From contig CAISLN010000094.1 in assembly GCA_903886275.1 (NCBI GenBank), positions 53,118 to 117,117 of the forward strand: a stretch of 64,000 bases of DNA, read 5' to 3'. The stretch comes from an uncultured beta proteobacterium. Lineage in GTDB: Bacteria > Pseudomonadota > Gammaproteobacteria > Burkholderiales > Burkholderiaceae_C. A program made the translations under genes and the position numbers. Under the pieces are notes generated by a model, which ran no database searches, was not told the DNA's origin, and saw nothing but the letters and a program-made list of their open reading frames with translations. Shown one piece after another: positions 37,926 to 47,287 of this stretch (position 1 is the stretch's first letter; each line of letters starts with the position of its first letter).

Positions 37926-39605
37926 ATGACTCCACTGATTCTGAATCCCGGCCAACTGACGCTGGACCACTTGAACGCCATCCACTCGGGCGTCTGCCAG
38001 CTCTCGCTGCCGGAGTCGGCACGGGTTGCCGTGCGCGCGGCCCACGCGGTGGTCAAGGCCGCGGCCGAGGGCGACGCGCCGGTCTATGGCGTGAACACCG
38101 GCTTTGGCAAGCTGGCCAACAAGCGCATCGACAAGGAGCAGTTGGCCGCGCTGCAGCGCAATCTGATTCGCTCGCACAGCGTGGGCGTGGGTGAGCCGCT
38201 GGCCGCACCCATCATGCGGCTGATGATGGCCACCAAGGCTGCCAGTTTGGCGCGCGGCTATTCGGGCTGCCGCGAGACCGTGATCGACACGCTCTTGGCG
38301 GTGCACAACGCGGGGCTGGTGCCCTGCGTGCCGTCGCAAGGTTCGGTGGGCGCCTCGGGCGATTTGGCGCCGCTGTCGCACATGACGCTGGCGCTAATGG
38401 GAGAGGGCGACATGATCGTGGAGGGTCTGCGCGTGCCTGCATTAGAGGCCCTGCAAAAAGCCGGCATCACGCCGCTGGCGCTGGAGGCCAAGGAGGGACT
38501 GGCGCTGATCAACGGCACCCAGACTTCTACCGCGCTGGCGCTGCATGCGCTGCTGAGTTTTGAGCCGGTGCTCGAAGCCGCGCTGGTGATTGGCGCGCTG
38601 ACACTGGACGCTGCACGCGGTAGCGACGGCCCGTTTGATCCGCGCATCCACGCCGTGCGCGGCCAGCCCGGGCAGATCGACGTGGCCCAGTACTACCGCG
38701 AACTGCTCAAGGGCAGCGCCATCCGTCAATCCCATAAGAATATGGGCCCCGAGACCGGTGCTTTGCACCGGTCACCCCCCGAGGGGGGTGTTCAGCCCTG
38801 GCAAAGCCAGATGCTGAACGGCGACGACCGCGTGCAAGACCCCTACTGCCTGCGCTGCCAGCCGCAGGTGGTGGGCGCCTGCCTGGACCAGCTGCGCCAT
38901 GCCGCGCGCATCCTCTTGATCGAGGCCAACGCAGTGACCGACAACCCGCTGGTGTTTCTGGAGGACCAGCCCGTAGCCGGTGAAGCTGCCTTCGCCAGGG
39001 ATGCCGAAGGCCTGCTCAGGGGGGAGCTTATTTCAGGAGGCAACTTCCACGCCGAGCCGGTAGCATTGGTCGCAGATGGCATGGCCCTGGCGATTGCCGA
39101 AGTGGGCGCGATTGCCGAGCGCCGCATCGCCATGCTGATCGACTCCAGCGTGTCGCGCCTGCCGCCCTTCCTCACCGCCGACGCCGGTCTCAACAGCGGC
39201 TTCATGATTGCCCATGTGACCGCCGCCGCGCTGGCCTCGGAAAACAAATCGATGGCGCATCCGGCCAGCGTGGACAGCCTGCCCACCAGCGCCAACCAGG
39301 AGGACCATGTGTCCATGGCCACCTTTGCCGCACGCCGCCTGCAGGCCATGATCAGCAACACCGCGCACATCCTGGGCATCGAGCTACTGGCCGCAGCCCA
39401 GGGCATCGAGTTCTTGCGCCCGCTGCAAAGCTCGGTGGCGCTGGAGGCGGTGCACGCGCTGTTACGCAAAGATGTCCCCGCGCACAACGTGGACCGCTAC
39501 CTGGCACCCGACATCGCGCATGCCACGCAACTGGTGCGCGACGGCTCGGTGGCGAGCGTGATGCGCGCCCTGTCGGGCCTGCCCAGGTTGTGGGTCCCGG
39601 TGTGA
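37926..39605 (+). CDS. hutH: Histidine ammonia-lyase with two apparent in-frame insertions
   Basis: Deaminates L-histidine to urocanate. 559 residues against about 510 for characterised HutH. The MIO-forming Ala-Ser-Gly is at 143-145 ([12 protein letters not shown]); Tyr55, DPYCLRCQP (305-313), SGGNFHAEP and SANQEDHVS are intact. Compared with Pseudomonas HutH from memory, extra sequence appears at about 274-298, encoded by a triple-hairpin DNA repeat, and at about 348-365. Together they explain most of the added length. The first insertion lies between SHKN and VQDPY, just before catalytic loop residues. The frame stays open, so the enzyme may still work. Second gene of hutUH. Confidence 0.93.
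   Translation: MTPLILNPGQLTLDHLNAIHSGVCQLSLPESARVAVRAAHAVVKAAAEGDAPVYGVNTGFGKLANKRIDKEQLAALQRNLIRSHSVGVGEPLAAPIMRLMMATKAASLARGYSGCRETVIDTLLAVHNAGLVPCVPSQGSVGASGDLAPLSHMTLALMGEGDMIVEGLRVPALEALQKAGITPLALEAKEGLALINGTQTSTALALHALLSFEPVLEAALVIGALTLDAARGSDGPFDPRIHAVRGQPGQIDVAQYYRELLKGSAIRQSHKNMGPETGALHRSPPEGGVQPWQSQMLNGDDRVQDPYCLRCQPQVVGACLDQLRHAARILLIEANAVTDNPLVFLEDQPVAGEAAFARDAEGLLRGELISGGNFHAEPVALVADGMALAIAEVGAIAERRIAMLIDSSVSRLPPFLTADAGLNSGFMIAHVTAAALASENKSMAHPASVDSLPTSANQEDHVSMATFAARRLQAMISNTAHILGIELLAAAQGIEFLRPLQSSVALEAVHALLRKDVPAHNVDRYLAPDIAHATQLVRDGSVASVMRALSGLPRLWVPV
38745..38819. repeat. Triple-hairpin repeat inside hutH, copy 3
   Basis: Three perfect hairpins inside the coding sequence: ACCGGTGC-ttt-GCACCGGT (38754-38772), CACCCCCC-ga-GGGGGGTG (38773-38790), and GTTCAGC/GCTGAAC (38790-38796 and 38813-38819) around CTGGC-aaa-GCCAG (38798-38810). 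A length of ~75 bases (25 codons) keeps the frame. Confidence 0.9.
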
Positions 39606-39652
39606 ACAGAAGACAGGGATGCGCCCGGGCGGATTTGCGGTGAAATAGCGCC

Positions 39653-40465
39653 ATGACCCACCAAGCCTTCCAACTCCCCGCCCACGCGGTGGCCGACTAC
39701 CAGCGCGATGGCGCCGTCGTGCTGCGCAGCCTGCTCAATCCTGCACAAGTGGAGCGCCTGCAGCAGGGCATTGAACACAATCTGGCCCACTTAAGTGCGC
39801 TGGCCCAGGTGGCGAGCCGGGGCGACGACCCGGGCCTTTTTACCGAGGACTTTTGCACCTGGCAAAGCAACCCGGCTTATGAGGCCACCCTGCGTGACAC
39901 GGCCCTGCCTGCAGTGGCCAGGGCGCTGATGCAAAGCCAGGGCGTGCGCATTTACCACGACCATTTGCTGGTGAAGGAAGCGGGCACGCGCCAGCCCACG
40001 CCCTGGCACCAGGACCAGCCCTACTACAACGTCAGTGGCCGACAAAACGTGAGCTTCTGGATTCCGGTGGACCCGGTCGCGCTGGAGAGCACGCTGCGCT
40101 TTGTGGCTGGCTCCCATGCGGGAACCTGGTACATGCCGCGCACCTTCCGCGACAACCAGGCGAAGTGGTTTGCAGACGGCACGCTGGCCGAGCTGCCGGC
40201 CATCGATGCAGAGCCAGCCCGATACCCGCAACTGGCCTGGGCCCTGCAGCCGGGTGACGCCGTGGCCTTTCACATGCTCACGCTGCACGCCAGTGGCGGC
40301 GTCAGCCCAATGCAGCGCAGGCGTGTATTTTCTGCGCGCTTTCTGGGCGATGACGCCCGCCACGCCCCAAGGCCCTGGCGCACCTCACCGCCGTTTGCCG
40401 GCCTGAGCGAGCGTCTGGCCGATGGCGCGGTGCTCGATGACGCGCTGTTTCCGCTGCTGGGTTGA
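39653..40465 (+). CDS. Phytanoyl-CoA dioxygenase (PhyH) family protein
   Basis: 270-residue Fe(II)/2-oxoglutarate-dependent dioxygenase. Metal ligands His119 and Asp121 ([10 protein letters not shown]) and His212 (TLHASGG), with the 2-oxoglutarate Arg in RRRVFSARF. Substrate unknown; its position after hutH may be chance, with a 47-base gap. Its last 81 bases overlap the convergent chemotaxis-receptor gene. Confidence 0.88.
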   Translation: MTHQAFQLPAHAVADYQRDGAVVLRSLLNPAQVERLQQGIEHNLAHLSALAQVASRGDDPGLFTEDFCTWQSNPAYEATLRDTALPAVARALMQSQGVRIYHDHLLVKEAGTRQPTPWHQDQPYYNVSGRQNVSFWIPVDPVALESTLRFVAGSHAGTWYMPRTFRDNQAKWFADGTLAELPAIDAEPARYPQLAWALQPGDAVAFHMLTLHASGGVSPMQRRRVFSARFLGDDARHAPRPWRTSPPFAGLSERLADGAVLDDALFPLLG

Positions 40466-42055
40466 GGCGGTCAGTATGCTGGCCCGGCTGCCGCCTTCTT
40501 GTGCGTCGAGCTTGAATACGGCCACCGAGTGGACCAGGTCTGAGGCCTGGGACTTCAGCTTGCTGGCAGCGGTGGCCATGTGCTCCACCAGTGCGGCATT
40601 TTGCTGTGTCGCGTGGTCCATCTGGGTCACGGCCTCACCCACTTGCGCCACGCCGGTGGCCTGCTCGTTGCTGGCGGAGTTGATTTCACCCACCAGGTCG
40701 GTGACGCGCTGTATGCAGGCCACCACTTCTTCCATGGTGGTGCCGGCTTCATCCACCAGCGCGCAACCCTGTTCGACCCGCGCCACGCTGGCGTTGATGA
40801 GGTTCTTGATCTCCTTGGCGGCATCGGCGCTGCGCCCGGCCAGCGAACGTACCTCGGAGGCCACCACGGCAAAGCCGCGTCCCTGCTCGCCGGCCCTGGC
40901 CGCCTCCACCGCCGCGTTGAGGGCCAGGATATTGGTTTGAAAGGCGATGCCGTCGATGACGGAAATGATGTCGGATATCTTGCGCGAGGATTCGTTGATT
41001 TCCCGCATGGTCTGCACCACCTTGTCCACCACCTGGCCGCCGCGTATCGCCACGACAGAAGCATTGGCCGCCGACTCGTTGGCCAGGCGCGCATTGTCTG
41101 CATTGTGTTTGACCTGCGCGCTGAGCGCTTCCATGGAGGAGGCGGTTTGTTCCAGTGCGCTGGCCTGGCTTTCGGTGCGCGCGGACAGGTCCTGGTTGCC
41201 TCGGGCAATTTCGGCCGAGGCGGTGGCCACCTGCTCTGAGCCCTGGCGCACCTTGGCAACCACCTGCGCCAGGTTGGCGCGCATGGATTCCAGCGCCTGC
41301 AAGAGGCGCGCCGTTTCGTCGCCGCCACGCACGCGCACGATGTGCGTCATGTCGCCGCTGGCAATGGCGCTGGTGGCGCGCACGGCCGCATCGATGGGGC
41401 GCGCGATGGCCGCAGAAATCAGCAGTGCCAGGCCAATGGCCAGCAGCATGGCGATGACAACGCAGGCCGAAACCAGAAGCTTGGAGTGCGCGTACACGGC
41501 CTGTGCGTCGCTCCAGGCCTTGGCCGACTCGGTGCTGCTGATTTCGCTGAACTTCTGCACATCGGACAGGGCGGTGTTGAAGAGCTTGCTGGATTCACCG
41601 ATGTACAGCTTTTGTGCCTCAGCGGAGCCGGCCTGGCCCTGCTGCGACAGAGGACGCATCTTTTGCTCCCACAGGGCAAACCAGGCATCGCGGTGCGCTC
41701 TGTAATCGGCCAGCATGCGGGTTTCAACTTCAGAGTTGAAAAACTTCGTGGCGCTGGGCTCAAGGTCCGCCAGTTGTTTGCGTGTCTTGGCGATGCGCTC
41801 ATCCTGCCCCGCTTCTTCGGCTTCATTGGTGGACATCACATGGCGCGCCTCGGCACGCCGAATGACCTGCATCAGGTCGCTCATTTGGGCCACCAGCTTG
41901 ATGCTGGGCAGGTCGTTGGCCGCTATCTGTTCGGTGGTTGCGTTGACGGCTCTGAGTTCTGACAGGGCAACGCCGCCCAGAAGGGCGACCATGGCGACGA
42001 TGGTGGCAAAGCCGCAGGCTATCTTGGCGCGCAGGGAGAGACTGGAAAAATGCAT
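40385..42055 (-). CDS. Methyl-accepting chemotaxis protein
   Basis: 556 residues. TM1 about 10-32, a four-helix-bundle type periplasmic sensor, TM2 about 190-215 ([21 protein letters not shown]), HAMP ([21 protein letters not shown]), then a long coiled-coil signalling domain with the hairpin tip [40 protein letters not shown]. Stimulus unknown. The C-terminus ends [19 protein letters not shown] and has no CheR pentapeptide. Overlaps the PhyH gene by 81 bases, tail to tail. Confidence 0.94.
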   Translation of the reverse strand: MHFSSLSLRAKIACGFATIVAMVALLGGVALSELRAVNATTEQIAANDLPSIKLVAQMSDLMQVIRRAEARHVMSTNEAEEAGQDERIAKTRKQLADLEPSATKFFNSEVETRMLADYRAHRDAWFALWEQKMRPLSQQGQAGSAEAQKLYIGESSKLFNTALSDVQKFSEISSTESAKAWSDAQAVYAHSKLLVSACVVIAMLLAIGLALLISAAIARPIDAAVRATSAIASGDMTHIVRVRGGDETARLLQALESMRANLAQVVAKVRQGSEQVATASAEIARGNQDLSARTESQASALEQTASSMEALSAQVKHNADNARLANESAANASVVAIRGGQVVDKVVQTMREINESSRKISDIISVIDGIAFQTNILALNAAVEAARAGEQGRGFAVVASEVRSLAGRSADAAKEIKNLINASVARVEQGCALVDEAGTTMEEVVACIQRVTDLVGEINSASNEQATGVAQVGEAVTQMDHATQQNAALVEHMATAASKLKSQASDLVHSVAVFKLDAQEGGSRASILTASTQQRKQRVIEHRAIGQTLAQAGKRR

Positions 42056-42161
42056 GGACGAACCTCGCGGAATGTTCCTCTGAGAAACATCCTAGCCCAA
42101 GCACCTGCAGCCAGGCAATGTTGTCGCCTTTGCTTGCCTTGCCGGCGCAGGCCGGCCCGCT

Positions 42162-43421
42162 TCAGTCAAAGTGACTGTGCACCCTTGCCTCCAGCAGCTC
42201 TCGCGCCTCTTCTTCGCTGATGCCCTGCAGGCGTTGGTGGATGGCGGCGGCGATGGGGCGAAACACCGCCATGACCGCTGGATCAAAGTGGCTGCCGGTG
42301 TCCTTTTCCAGAATGGCCATGGCCACTTCCAGTGACAGGGCCTCCTTGTAGGGCCGCTTGGAGCACAGGGCGTCAAACACATCGGCCACTGCAAAGATGC
42401 GCGCGGCCAGCGGGATGTCTTCGCCCTTGAGCCCACGCGGGTAGCCTGCGCCATTCCACTTTTCATGGTGGCCTGCGACGATGGCGTTGGCACCGTCTAG
42501 CCAGCCCATGCCGGTGACAATTTCCTCGCCCTGGGCCACATGGGTGCGCATGATGCTGAACTCCGCTTCGTCGAGCTTGCCGGGTTTGAGCAAGATGGCG
42601 TCAGGGATGCCGATCTTGCCCACGTCGTGCAAAAAACTGCCGGCAATCAGCGACTGCATGGCACTGCCCTTGAGTCCCATCCGCTCGGCGATGCCAGAGG
42701 CAATCCAGGAGACGCGGTAGTTGTGGATGCCGGTGTCGGAGTCGCGCTTGGCAATGGCGCGCCCCAGCGCCTCCATCATCGAAATGTGGGAGTCCAGCAC
42801 CTCGCGCGTCTTGCGCTCGTTTTCGCGGGACAGGTGCACCACCACCGGGAAAATGGCGGCACCGCAAAGCAGCGCGGCCAGTGCCGCCATCAGGGCGGCG
42901 CTCAGCGAACTGACCATCATCTGCTGGCTCTGCCATGCGGGCACCAGGCGCACACCCTCGAAGTAACCGGTGATGGGAAGGCGCATGTCGGTGACGGAAT
43001 TGCGCAACGGAACAAAGACCCGTATTGCCCATTGCGTGCCGCCGAGTTGCAGGTTTTCGTAGGAGGCGCTGCGGTAAGCCGGTGCCCCATGCTTGGGTAC
43101 GCGCGCCTCGATTTGTGCGCCCTCCTGGGTCAGGGCCTCGGCCAGTTTGTTGCCCTGGGCGCCGTAAATTTCGGCAATGTCGAACAGGCCGCCCACAATG
43201 GTGTGGGCGGCCGCCTGCGCACGCGTGGCGGCTTGGGGACCGCTGAGTTCAATGGCGTCGTAGTGGTGCAGCAGGCGTCCCGATTCCTCGGTGGCCAGCA
43301 GCACAATGGCTTCCTCGGCATTTTCGCGTGCCACATACCAGGCCAATGTGCTGGCGATGACCGCTAGCAGCATGCTGACCATGGCAATGCGCCGTGCGGT
43401 TTGTTTTTGGAAGTGGTTCAT
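42162..43421 (-). CDS. HD-GYP domain cyclic-di-GMP phosphodiesterase, membrane bound
   Basis: 419 residues: TM1 about 12-30, periplasmic sensor region to ~170, TM2 about 172-195, then HD-GYP. Motifs: HD in GSFLHDVGKIGIPD, HHEKWNGAGYPRGLKG (GYP), ADVFDALCSKRPYKEAL. Predicted to hydrolyse cyclic-di-GMP. It lies just upstream, in reading direction downstream, of kynA (nine bases), so it may be co-transcribed with kynUA, though a functional link is unproven. Confidence 0.92.
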   Translation of the reverse strand: MNHFQKQTARRIAMVSMLLAVIASTLAWYVARENAEEAIVLLATEESGRLLHHYDAIELSGPQAATRAQAAAHTIVGGLFDIAEIYGAQGNKLAEALTQEGAQIEARVPKHGAPAYRSASYENLQLGGTQWAIRVFVPLRNSVTDMRLPITGYFEGVRLVPAWQSQQMMVSSLSAALMAALAALLCGAAIFPVVVHLSRENERKTREVLDSHISMMEALGRAIAKRDSDTGIHNYRVSWIASGIAERMGLKGSAMQSLIAGSFLHDVGKIGIPDAILLKPGKLDEAEFSIMRTHVAQGEEIVTGMGWLDGANAIVAGHHEKWNGAGYPRGLKGEDIPLAARIFAVADVFDALCSKRPYKEALSLEVAMAILEKDTGSHFDPAVMAVFRPIAAAIHQRLQGISEEEARELLEARVHSHFD

Positions 43422-43430
43422 CGGCCATTA

Positions 43431-44318
43431 TCACAGCGCCGTGCGCAGGGTCCAGATCTCGGGGAACAGCACCACATCGAGCATCTTGCGCAAATAGCTC
43501 ACGCCGCCGGTGCCGCCCGAGCCGCGCTTGAAACCGATGACGCGCTCCACCGTGGTGACATGGCGAAAGCGCCACAGGCGAAAGGCGTCTTCCAGATCGG
43601 TCAGTTCTTCTCCGAGCTGGTACAGCTCCCAATGCTGCTCGGGGTTTCGGTAGACCTGCAACCAGGCCTGCTCGACCTCCTCGCTTGCAGCATAGGGCTG
43701 GGTCCAGTCGCGCTGCAAATGGCTGTTGGGGACGGCAATGCCGCGCCGCGCCAGCAGCTTCAAGGCCTCGTCATACAGCGAGGGCGCTTCGAACGCGGTG
43801 GCCACCAGTGCCAGCCGTTCGGCGCTGTGGGCATGGGGCTTGAGCATGGCGGCATTCTTGTTGCCCAGCGCGAATTCGATGCAGCGGTACTGGTAGCTCT
43901 GAAAGCCGCTGCTTTGGCCCAGATAGGGGCGAATGGCTGAGTATTCCGGTGGCGTCATGGTGGCCAGCACATCCCATGCATGCACCAACTGCTCCATGAT
44001 TTTGGAGACGCGCGCCAGCATCTTGAAGGCCGGCGCCATCTGGTCCCGGGCGATGTGCGAAATGGCGCCGTGCAGCTCGTGCAGCATCAGCTTCATCCAC
44101 AGCTCACTGGTCTGGTGCTGCACGATGAACAGCATCTCATCATGTGCGGGCGACAGCGGATGCTGGGCGCTGAGGATCTGGTCGATGTGCAGGTAGTCGC
44201 CATAGCTCATGGTGTTGCTGAAGTCGAGCTGGGCTTTTTCTTGCGTGACGATGGCCTCAGTGGCGTGGGGGGTGGCGGGCGCTGCGTGCAGGGGGCAGCC
44301 GGAGTTTTCGCGGTCCAT
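43431..44318 (-). CDS. kynA: Tryptophan 2,3-dioxygenase
   Basis: Opens the indole ring of L-tryptophan to N-formylkynurenine with haem. 295 residues. Core motifs [31 protein letters not shown] (distal His), [27 protein letters not shown], and [15 protein letters not shown] with the haem-region His upstream ([12 protein letters not shown]). The ATG shares a base with the kynU stop (TGATG). Confidence 0.96.
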   Translation of the reverse strand: MDRENSGCPLHAAPATPHATEAIVTQEKAQLDFSNTMSYGDYLHIDQILSAQHPLSPAHDEMLFIVQHQTSELWMKLMLHELHGAISHIARDQMAPAFKMLARVSKIMEQLVHAWDVLATMTPPEYSAIRPYLGQSSGFQSYQYRCIEFALGNKNAAMLKPHAHSAERLALVATAFEAPSLYDEALKLLARRGIAVPNSHLQRDWTQPYAASEEVEQAWLQVYRNPEQHWELYQLGEELTDLEDAFRLWRFRHVTTVERVIGFKRGSGGTGGVSYLRKMLDVVLFPEIWTLRTAL

Positions 44319-45598
44319 CAGGTCACCGCCTGTTGTTGCTTGAACTCCGGCCTTTGCCATTCGCCGTTTGCCAGCACTTGGTACAAATGCTCCACCGCGT
44401 TCCACACCTCTTCAAAGCCGATGTAGAGCGGCGTAAAACCAAAGCGCAATATGTCCTTGTGGGTGGCACCGTCACCGGCGCGGAAGTCGCCAACCACGCC
44501 GCGCGCAATCAGCGCCTGCACGATGGCGAAGGCGCCTTGGCCATGTTCTCTTGTCAGACAAACCTGCGAGCCGCGCTTGGCGTGTTCGCGTGGCGTGGCC
44601 AGACCCAGGCCGTAGCCTTCACAGCGCTGTTCCACCAGGGCGATAAACAGATCGGTCAGCGCCAGCGACTTGGCACGCAACGCGGCCATGCCGCCGAGTG
44701 GCTCGGCCGCCGCAAAGCCATCGAGCCCGCAGGCCAGCAGGGACAGGCTGACCACGGGTTGGGTGCCGCAGAGGTAGCGGGTAACGCCGGGGGCCGGTTG
44801 GTAGTCCGGTGTAAATGCAAAGGGTGCGGCATGGCCCCACCAGCCCGAGAGCGGCTGCCAGAAGCGTTCGGTGTGCAAGGGGTTGACCCACAAAAACGCC
44901 GGAGCGCCGGGGCCGCCGTTGAGGTATTTGTAGCCGCAGCCCACGGCAAAGTCGGCGCCGGCACCGAGCAGATCCACCGGCACGGCGCCGGCGCTGTGCG
45001 CCAGGTCCCACACCATCAGGGCACCGGCGGCATGGGCCGCAGCGGTCACAGAAGCCATGTCGTGCATGGCGCCGGTGCGGTAGTTCACATGGGTCAGCAT
45101 CAGCACGGCCAAATCGCTGTCCAGCGCTGCAGCAATCTCCTCGGGCTCGACCAGTTTGAGCGTGAAGCCCTGCGCCTGGCACAGGCCTTCTGCGATGTAG
45201 AGGTCGGTGGGGAAGTTGCTGCGCTCGCTCAACAAGACGCGGCGCAAGGGCGCGTCTTGCTTGGCAATAGTGATGGCCGCAGACAGCACCTTGTAGAGGT
45301 TGATGGAGGTGCTGTCGGTGGCCACCACCTGGTCTTGTCCCGCGCCAATCAGGGGCGCAATGCGGTTGCCCAGGCGCTGCGGCAGGTCGAACCAGCCGGC
45401 CTTGTTCCAGGATTGGATGAGGTCTTGCCCCCATTCCTGCGTGACCACTTGCGCTGCACGCGCTGCTGCGGACTTGGGCATGGCGCCTAGCGAATTTCCG
45501 TCCAGATAGATGAGGCCAGGGGGAAGGGAGAACAAATCGCGCAGGCTGCGCAAGGGGTCGGACGCGTCGCGTTGCTGGCAGTCTTGGAGGGTGATCAT
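44318..45598 (-). CDS. kynU: Kynureninase
   Basis: PLP enzyme that cleaves kynurenine to anthranilate and alanine. 426 residues. [12 protein letters not shown] at the start, [10 protein letters not shown] for PLP, and Lys in [17 protein letters not shown]. First gene of kynU-kynA; the formamidase kynB, needed between the two reactions, is not in the cluster. Confidence 0.96.
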   Translation of the reverse strand: MITLQDCQQRDASDPLRSLRDLFSLPPGLIYLDGNSLGAMPKSAAARAAQVVTQEWGQDLIQSWNKAGWFDLPQRLGNRIAPLIGAGQDQVVATDSTSINLYKVLSAAITIAKQDAPLRRVLLSERSNFPTDLYIAEGLCQAQGFTLKLVEPEEIAAALDSDLAVLMLTHVNYRTGAMHDMASVTAAAHAAGALMVWDLAHSAGAVPVDLLGAGADFAVGCGYKYLNGGPGAPAFLWVNPLHTERFWQPLSGWWGHAAPFAFTPDYQPAPGVTRYLCGTQPVVSLSLLACGLDGFAAAEPLGGMAALRAKSLALTDLFIALVEQRCEGYGLGLATPREHAKRGSQVCLTREHGQGAFAIVQALIARGVVGDFRAGDGATHKDILRFGFTPLYIGFEEVWNAVEHLYQVLANGEWQRPEFKQQQAVT

Positions 45599-45739
45599 GG
45601 TGTGTATATTTTTTGGGTTTGTCTCAATGCCTCACTAAGTTAACACCAGCCCAAAAACCATGGTGTCGGTTAATTCCAACAGGCCAGAGATATAGCGGGC
45701 AGCACGGCCATGCGAGGGGCCGATGCGACTGTGCGGCAG

Positions 45740-46051
45740 TCAGGCGCCGTCGAGGGCTTGCATTCCATGGCGGCGCCTGGCCATGGCGCAGGCCTCGCTG
45801 CCTGCTTCAAATTCGCGGCAGGGCGAGGGGCGCCATTCGTAAATGCCGCAGCCTATCTTTTCACCGAGCTTGCCCGAGAGGGCGGCGCAGCGCGGCGGCT
45901 GGTGGTCGGTGCCGCGCATGCGGGCCAGGCTGGCATTGACGTCCACGGTCAGGCCCGAGGGCACGCGCCCGCCCAGGTCTTCGCGCTCGTGCACCGAGAA
46001 GTCAACCCGAAAGCAGGCGCAGCAAGCGCCGCAGGTGGTGCAAGCGCTCAC
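45740..46051 (-). CDS. YkgJ family cysteine-cluster protein
   Basis: 103-residue protein with the YkgJ (Fe-S or Zn) cysteine pattern: CTTCGACC at the N-terminus followed by CAALSGKLGEKIGCGIYEWRPSPCREF. Function is unknown. It sits downstream of argF beyond the array of argF tail repeats; its start is only nine bases from the outermost tail copy. Confidence 0.88.
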   Translation of the reverse strand: MSACTTCGACCACFRVDFSVHEREDLGGRVPSGLTVDVNASLARMRGTDHQPPRCAALSGKLGEKIGCGIYEWRPSPCREFEAGSEACAMARRRHGMQALDGA

Positions 46052-46060
46052 AGGAATGCC

Positions 46061-46117
46061 CTACTGCTTGCCCAGCAAAAGGTACTCCATCAATGCTTTC
46101 TGTACGTGCATACGATT
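46061..46117 (-). pseudogene. Displaced argF 3'-end copy A
   Basis: Encodes NRMHVQKALMEYLLLGKQ and TAG. Its first 44 or so bases are identical to the present argF tail, then the codons differ (CTTTTGCTGGGCAAGCAG). No start or promoter; it is a remnant of the argF 3' end. Confidence 0.85.
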
Positions 46118-46163
46118 GTGGCTACGGCATAACAAGCCCTGCGGGCAGTTGTTAGCCTGCGCC
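46118..46163. repeat. 46-bp hairpin element, copy 1
   Basis: Starts directly at the inner end of argF tail copy A. Identical over 46 bases to 46252-46297. Contains TAACAA/TTGTTA around GCCC-tgc-GGGC, an imperfect hairpin. Confidence 0.9.
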
Positions 46164-46191
46164 TGAACAGAGTGCCTGTGCGTCCCGGATT

Positions 46192-46251
46192 TCATCCGAG
46201 TCGCCCCAGCAAAAGGTACTCCATGAGTGCCTTTTGCACATGCATTCTGTT
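46192..46251 (-). pseudogene. Displaced argF 3'-end copy B, recoded
   Basis: Encodes NRMHVQKALMEYLLLGRLG and TGA. Versus the true argF tail, about 13 of 17 variable codons differ only synonymously while the protein is the same to GRL. This is what a tail from a diverged argF would look like. Confidence 0.87.
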
Positions 46252-46297
46252 GTGGCTACGGCATAACAAGCCCTGCGGGCAGTTGTTAGCCTGCGCC
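46252..46297. repeat. 46-bp hairpin element, copy 2
   Basis: Identical to 46118-46163 and again placed directly inside an argF tail copy. The two tail+element units form an imperfect direct repeat of about 135 bases. Confidence 0.9.
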
Positions 46298-46312
46298 GAA
46301 ATCGTATGCAGA

Positions 46313-47287
46313 TCATGTCAGGCGACCGAGGAGCAGGTACTCCATCAATGCTTTCTGTACGTGCATACGATTTTCCGCCTCGTCCCAGACTACGCTTTGG
46401 GGGCCGTCTATGACTTCGGCTTCTACCTCTTCGCCGCGGTGGGCCGGCAGGCAGTGCATGAAGATGGCCTTGGGGGCGGCAACAGCCATCATCTTGCGGT
46501 CCACGCACCAGGCAGCGAAGGCCTTGCGGCGGACTTCGTTTTCGGCCTCAAAGCCCATGCTGGTCCATACATCGGTGGTGACCAGGTCGGCACCATTGCA
46601 GGCCTCCATCGGGTCGCTGTAGGTCTTGTAGCTGCCCGCGCCCATGGAGGCGGGTGCGGCGGCGGTGACCTCGTTGACCTCATAGCCGCTGGGCGTGCTC
46701 ACGCGCAAATGGAAGCCCAACATCGCAGCGGCCTGCAGCCAGGTGTTGGCCATGTTGTTGCCGTCACCGACCCAGGCCACGGTCTTGCCTTCAATCGGGC
46801 CGCGGTGCTCGATGTAGGTGAAGATGTCGGCGAGGATCTGGCAGGGGTGGAACTCATTGGTCAGGCCATTGATCACCGGCACGCGCGAATGCTTGGCAAA
46901 GCTTTCGAGCTTGCTTTGCTCAAAGGTGCGGATCATCACGATGTCGGTCATGCGGCTGATGACCTTGGCGCTGTCCTCGATCGGCTCGGAGCGACCGAGC
47001 TGGCTGTCGCCCGTGGTCAGGTGCACCACGCTGCCGCCGAGCTGGTACATGCCGGCCTCGAAGCTGACGCGGGTGCGGGTGGAGGCCTTCTCAAAAATCA
47101 TGGCCAGGGTGCGGTCCACCAGCGTCTGGTGGCGCACAAAGGTCTTGAATTTTTGCTTGATAAAGGCGGCGCGCTCCAACAGGTAGCCGTATTCCTCGGT
47201 GCTGAAGTCAGAGAACTGCAGGTAATGGCGCACCGGGGGCGCGCCCTTGGGCAGGGTGCTGGGAACGGCGGGTTTGAAATGGCTCAT
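46313..47287 (-). CDS. argF: Ornithine carbamoyltransferase
   Basis: Forms citrulline from ornithine and carbamoyl phosphate in arginine synthesis. About 324 residues. FEKASTRTRVSFEAGMYQLGG carries the carbamoyl-phosphate STRTR, HPCQILAD, WVGDGNNMANTW, and MHCLPAHRGEEV (HCLP). The start MSHFKPAVPS overlaps the argD stop (ATGA). The present 3' end reads EYLLLGRLT; two further tail copies follow downstream. Confidence 0.97.
   Translation of the reverse strand: MSHFKPAVPSTLPKGAPPVRHYLQFSDFSTEEYGYLLERAAFIKQKFKTFVRHQTLVDRTLAMIFEKASTRTRVSFEAGMYQLGGSVVHLTTGDSQLGRSEPIEDSAKVISRMTDIVMIRTFEQSKLESFAKHSRVPVINGLTNEFHPCQILADIFTYIEHRGPIEGKTVAWVGDGNNMANTWLQAAAMLGFHLRVSTPSGYEVNEVTAAAPASMGAGSYKTYSDPMEACNGADLVTTDVWTSMGFEAENEVRRKAFAAWCVDRKMMAVAAPKAIFMHCLPAHRGEEVEAEVIDGPQSVVWDEAENRMHVQKALMEYLLLGRLT

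Noticed and set aside
42141..42156. GCCGGC-gcag-GCCGGC as terminator after the chemotaxis receptor/HD-GYP region
   Set aside because: No U-run on either side and simple GC palindromes of this size are common in such DNA.
46118..46297. Integron attC sites in the 46-bp elements beside argF tails
   Set aside because: The bottom strand shows GGCTAAC...GTTATGC, close to attC core sites, but each core has one mismatch to RYYYAAC/GTTRRRY, the whole is only ~32 bases against a usual minimum near 57, and no integrase gene is in view.
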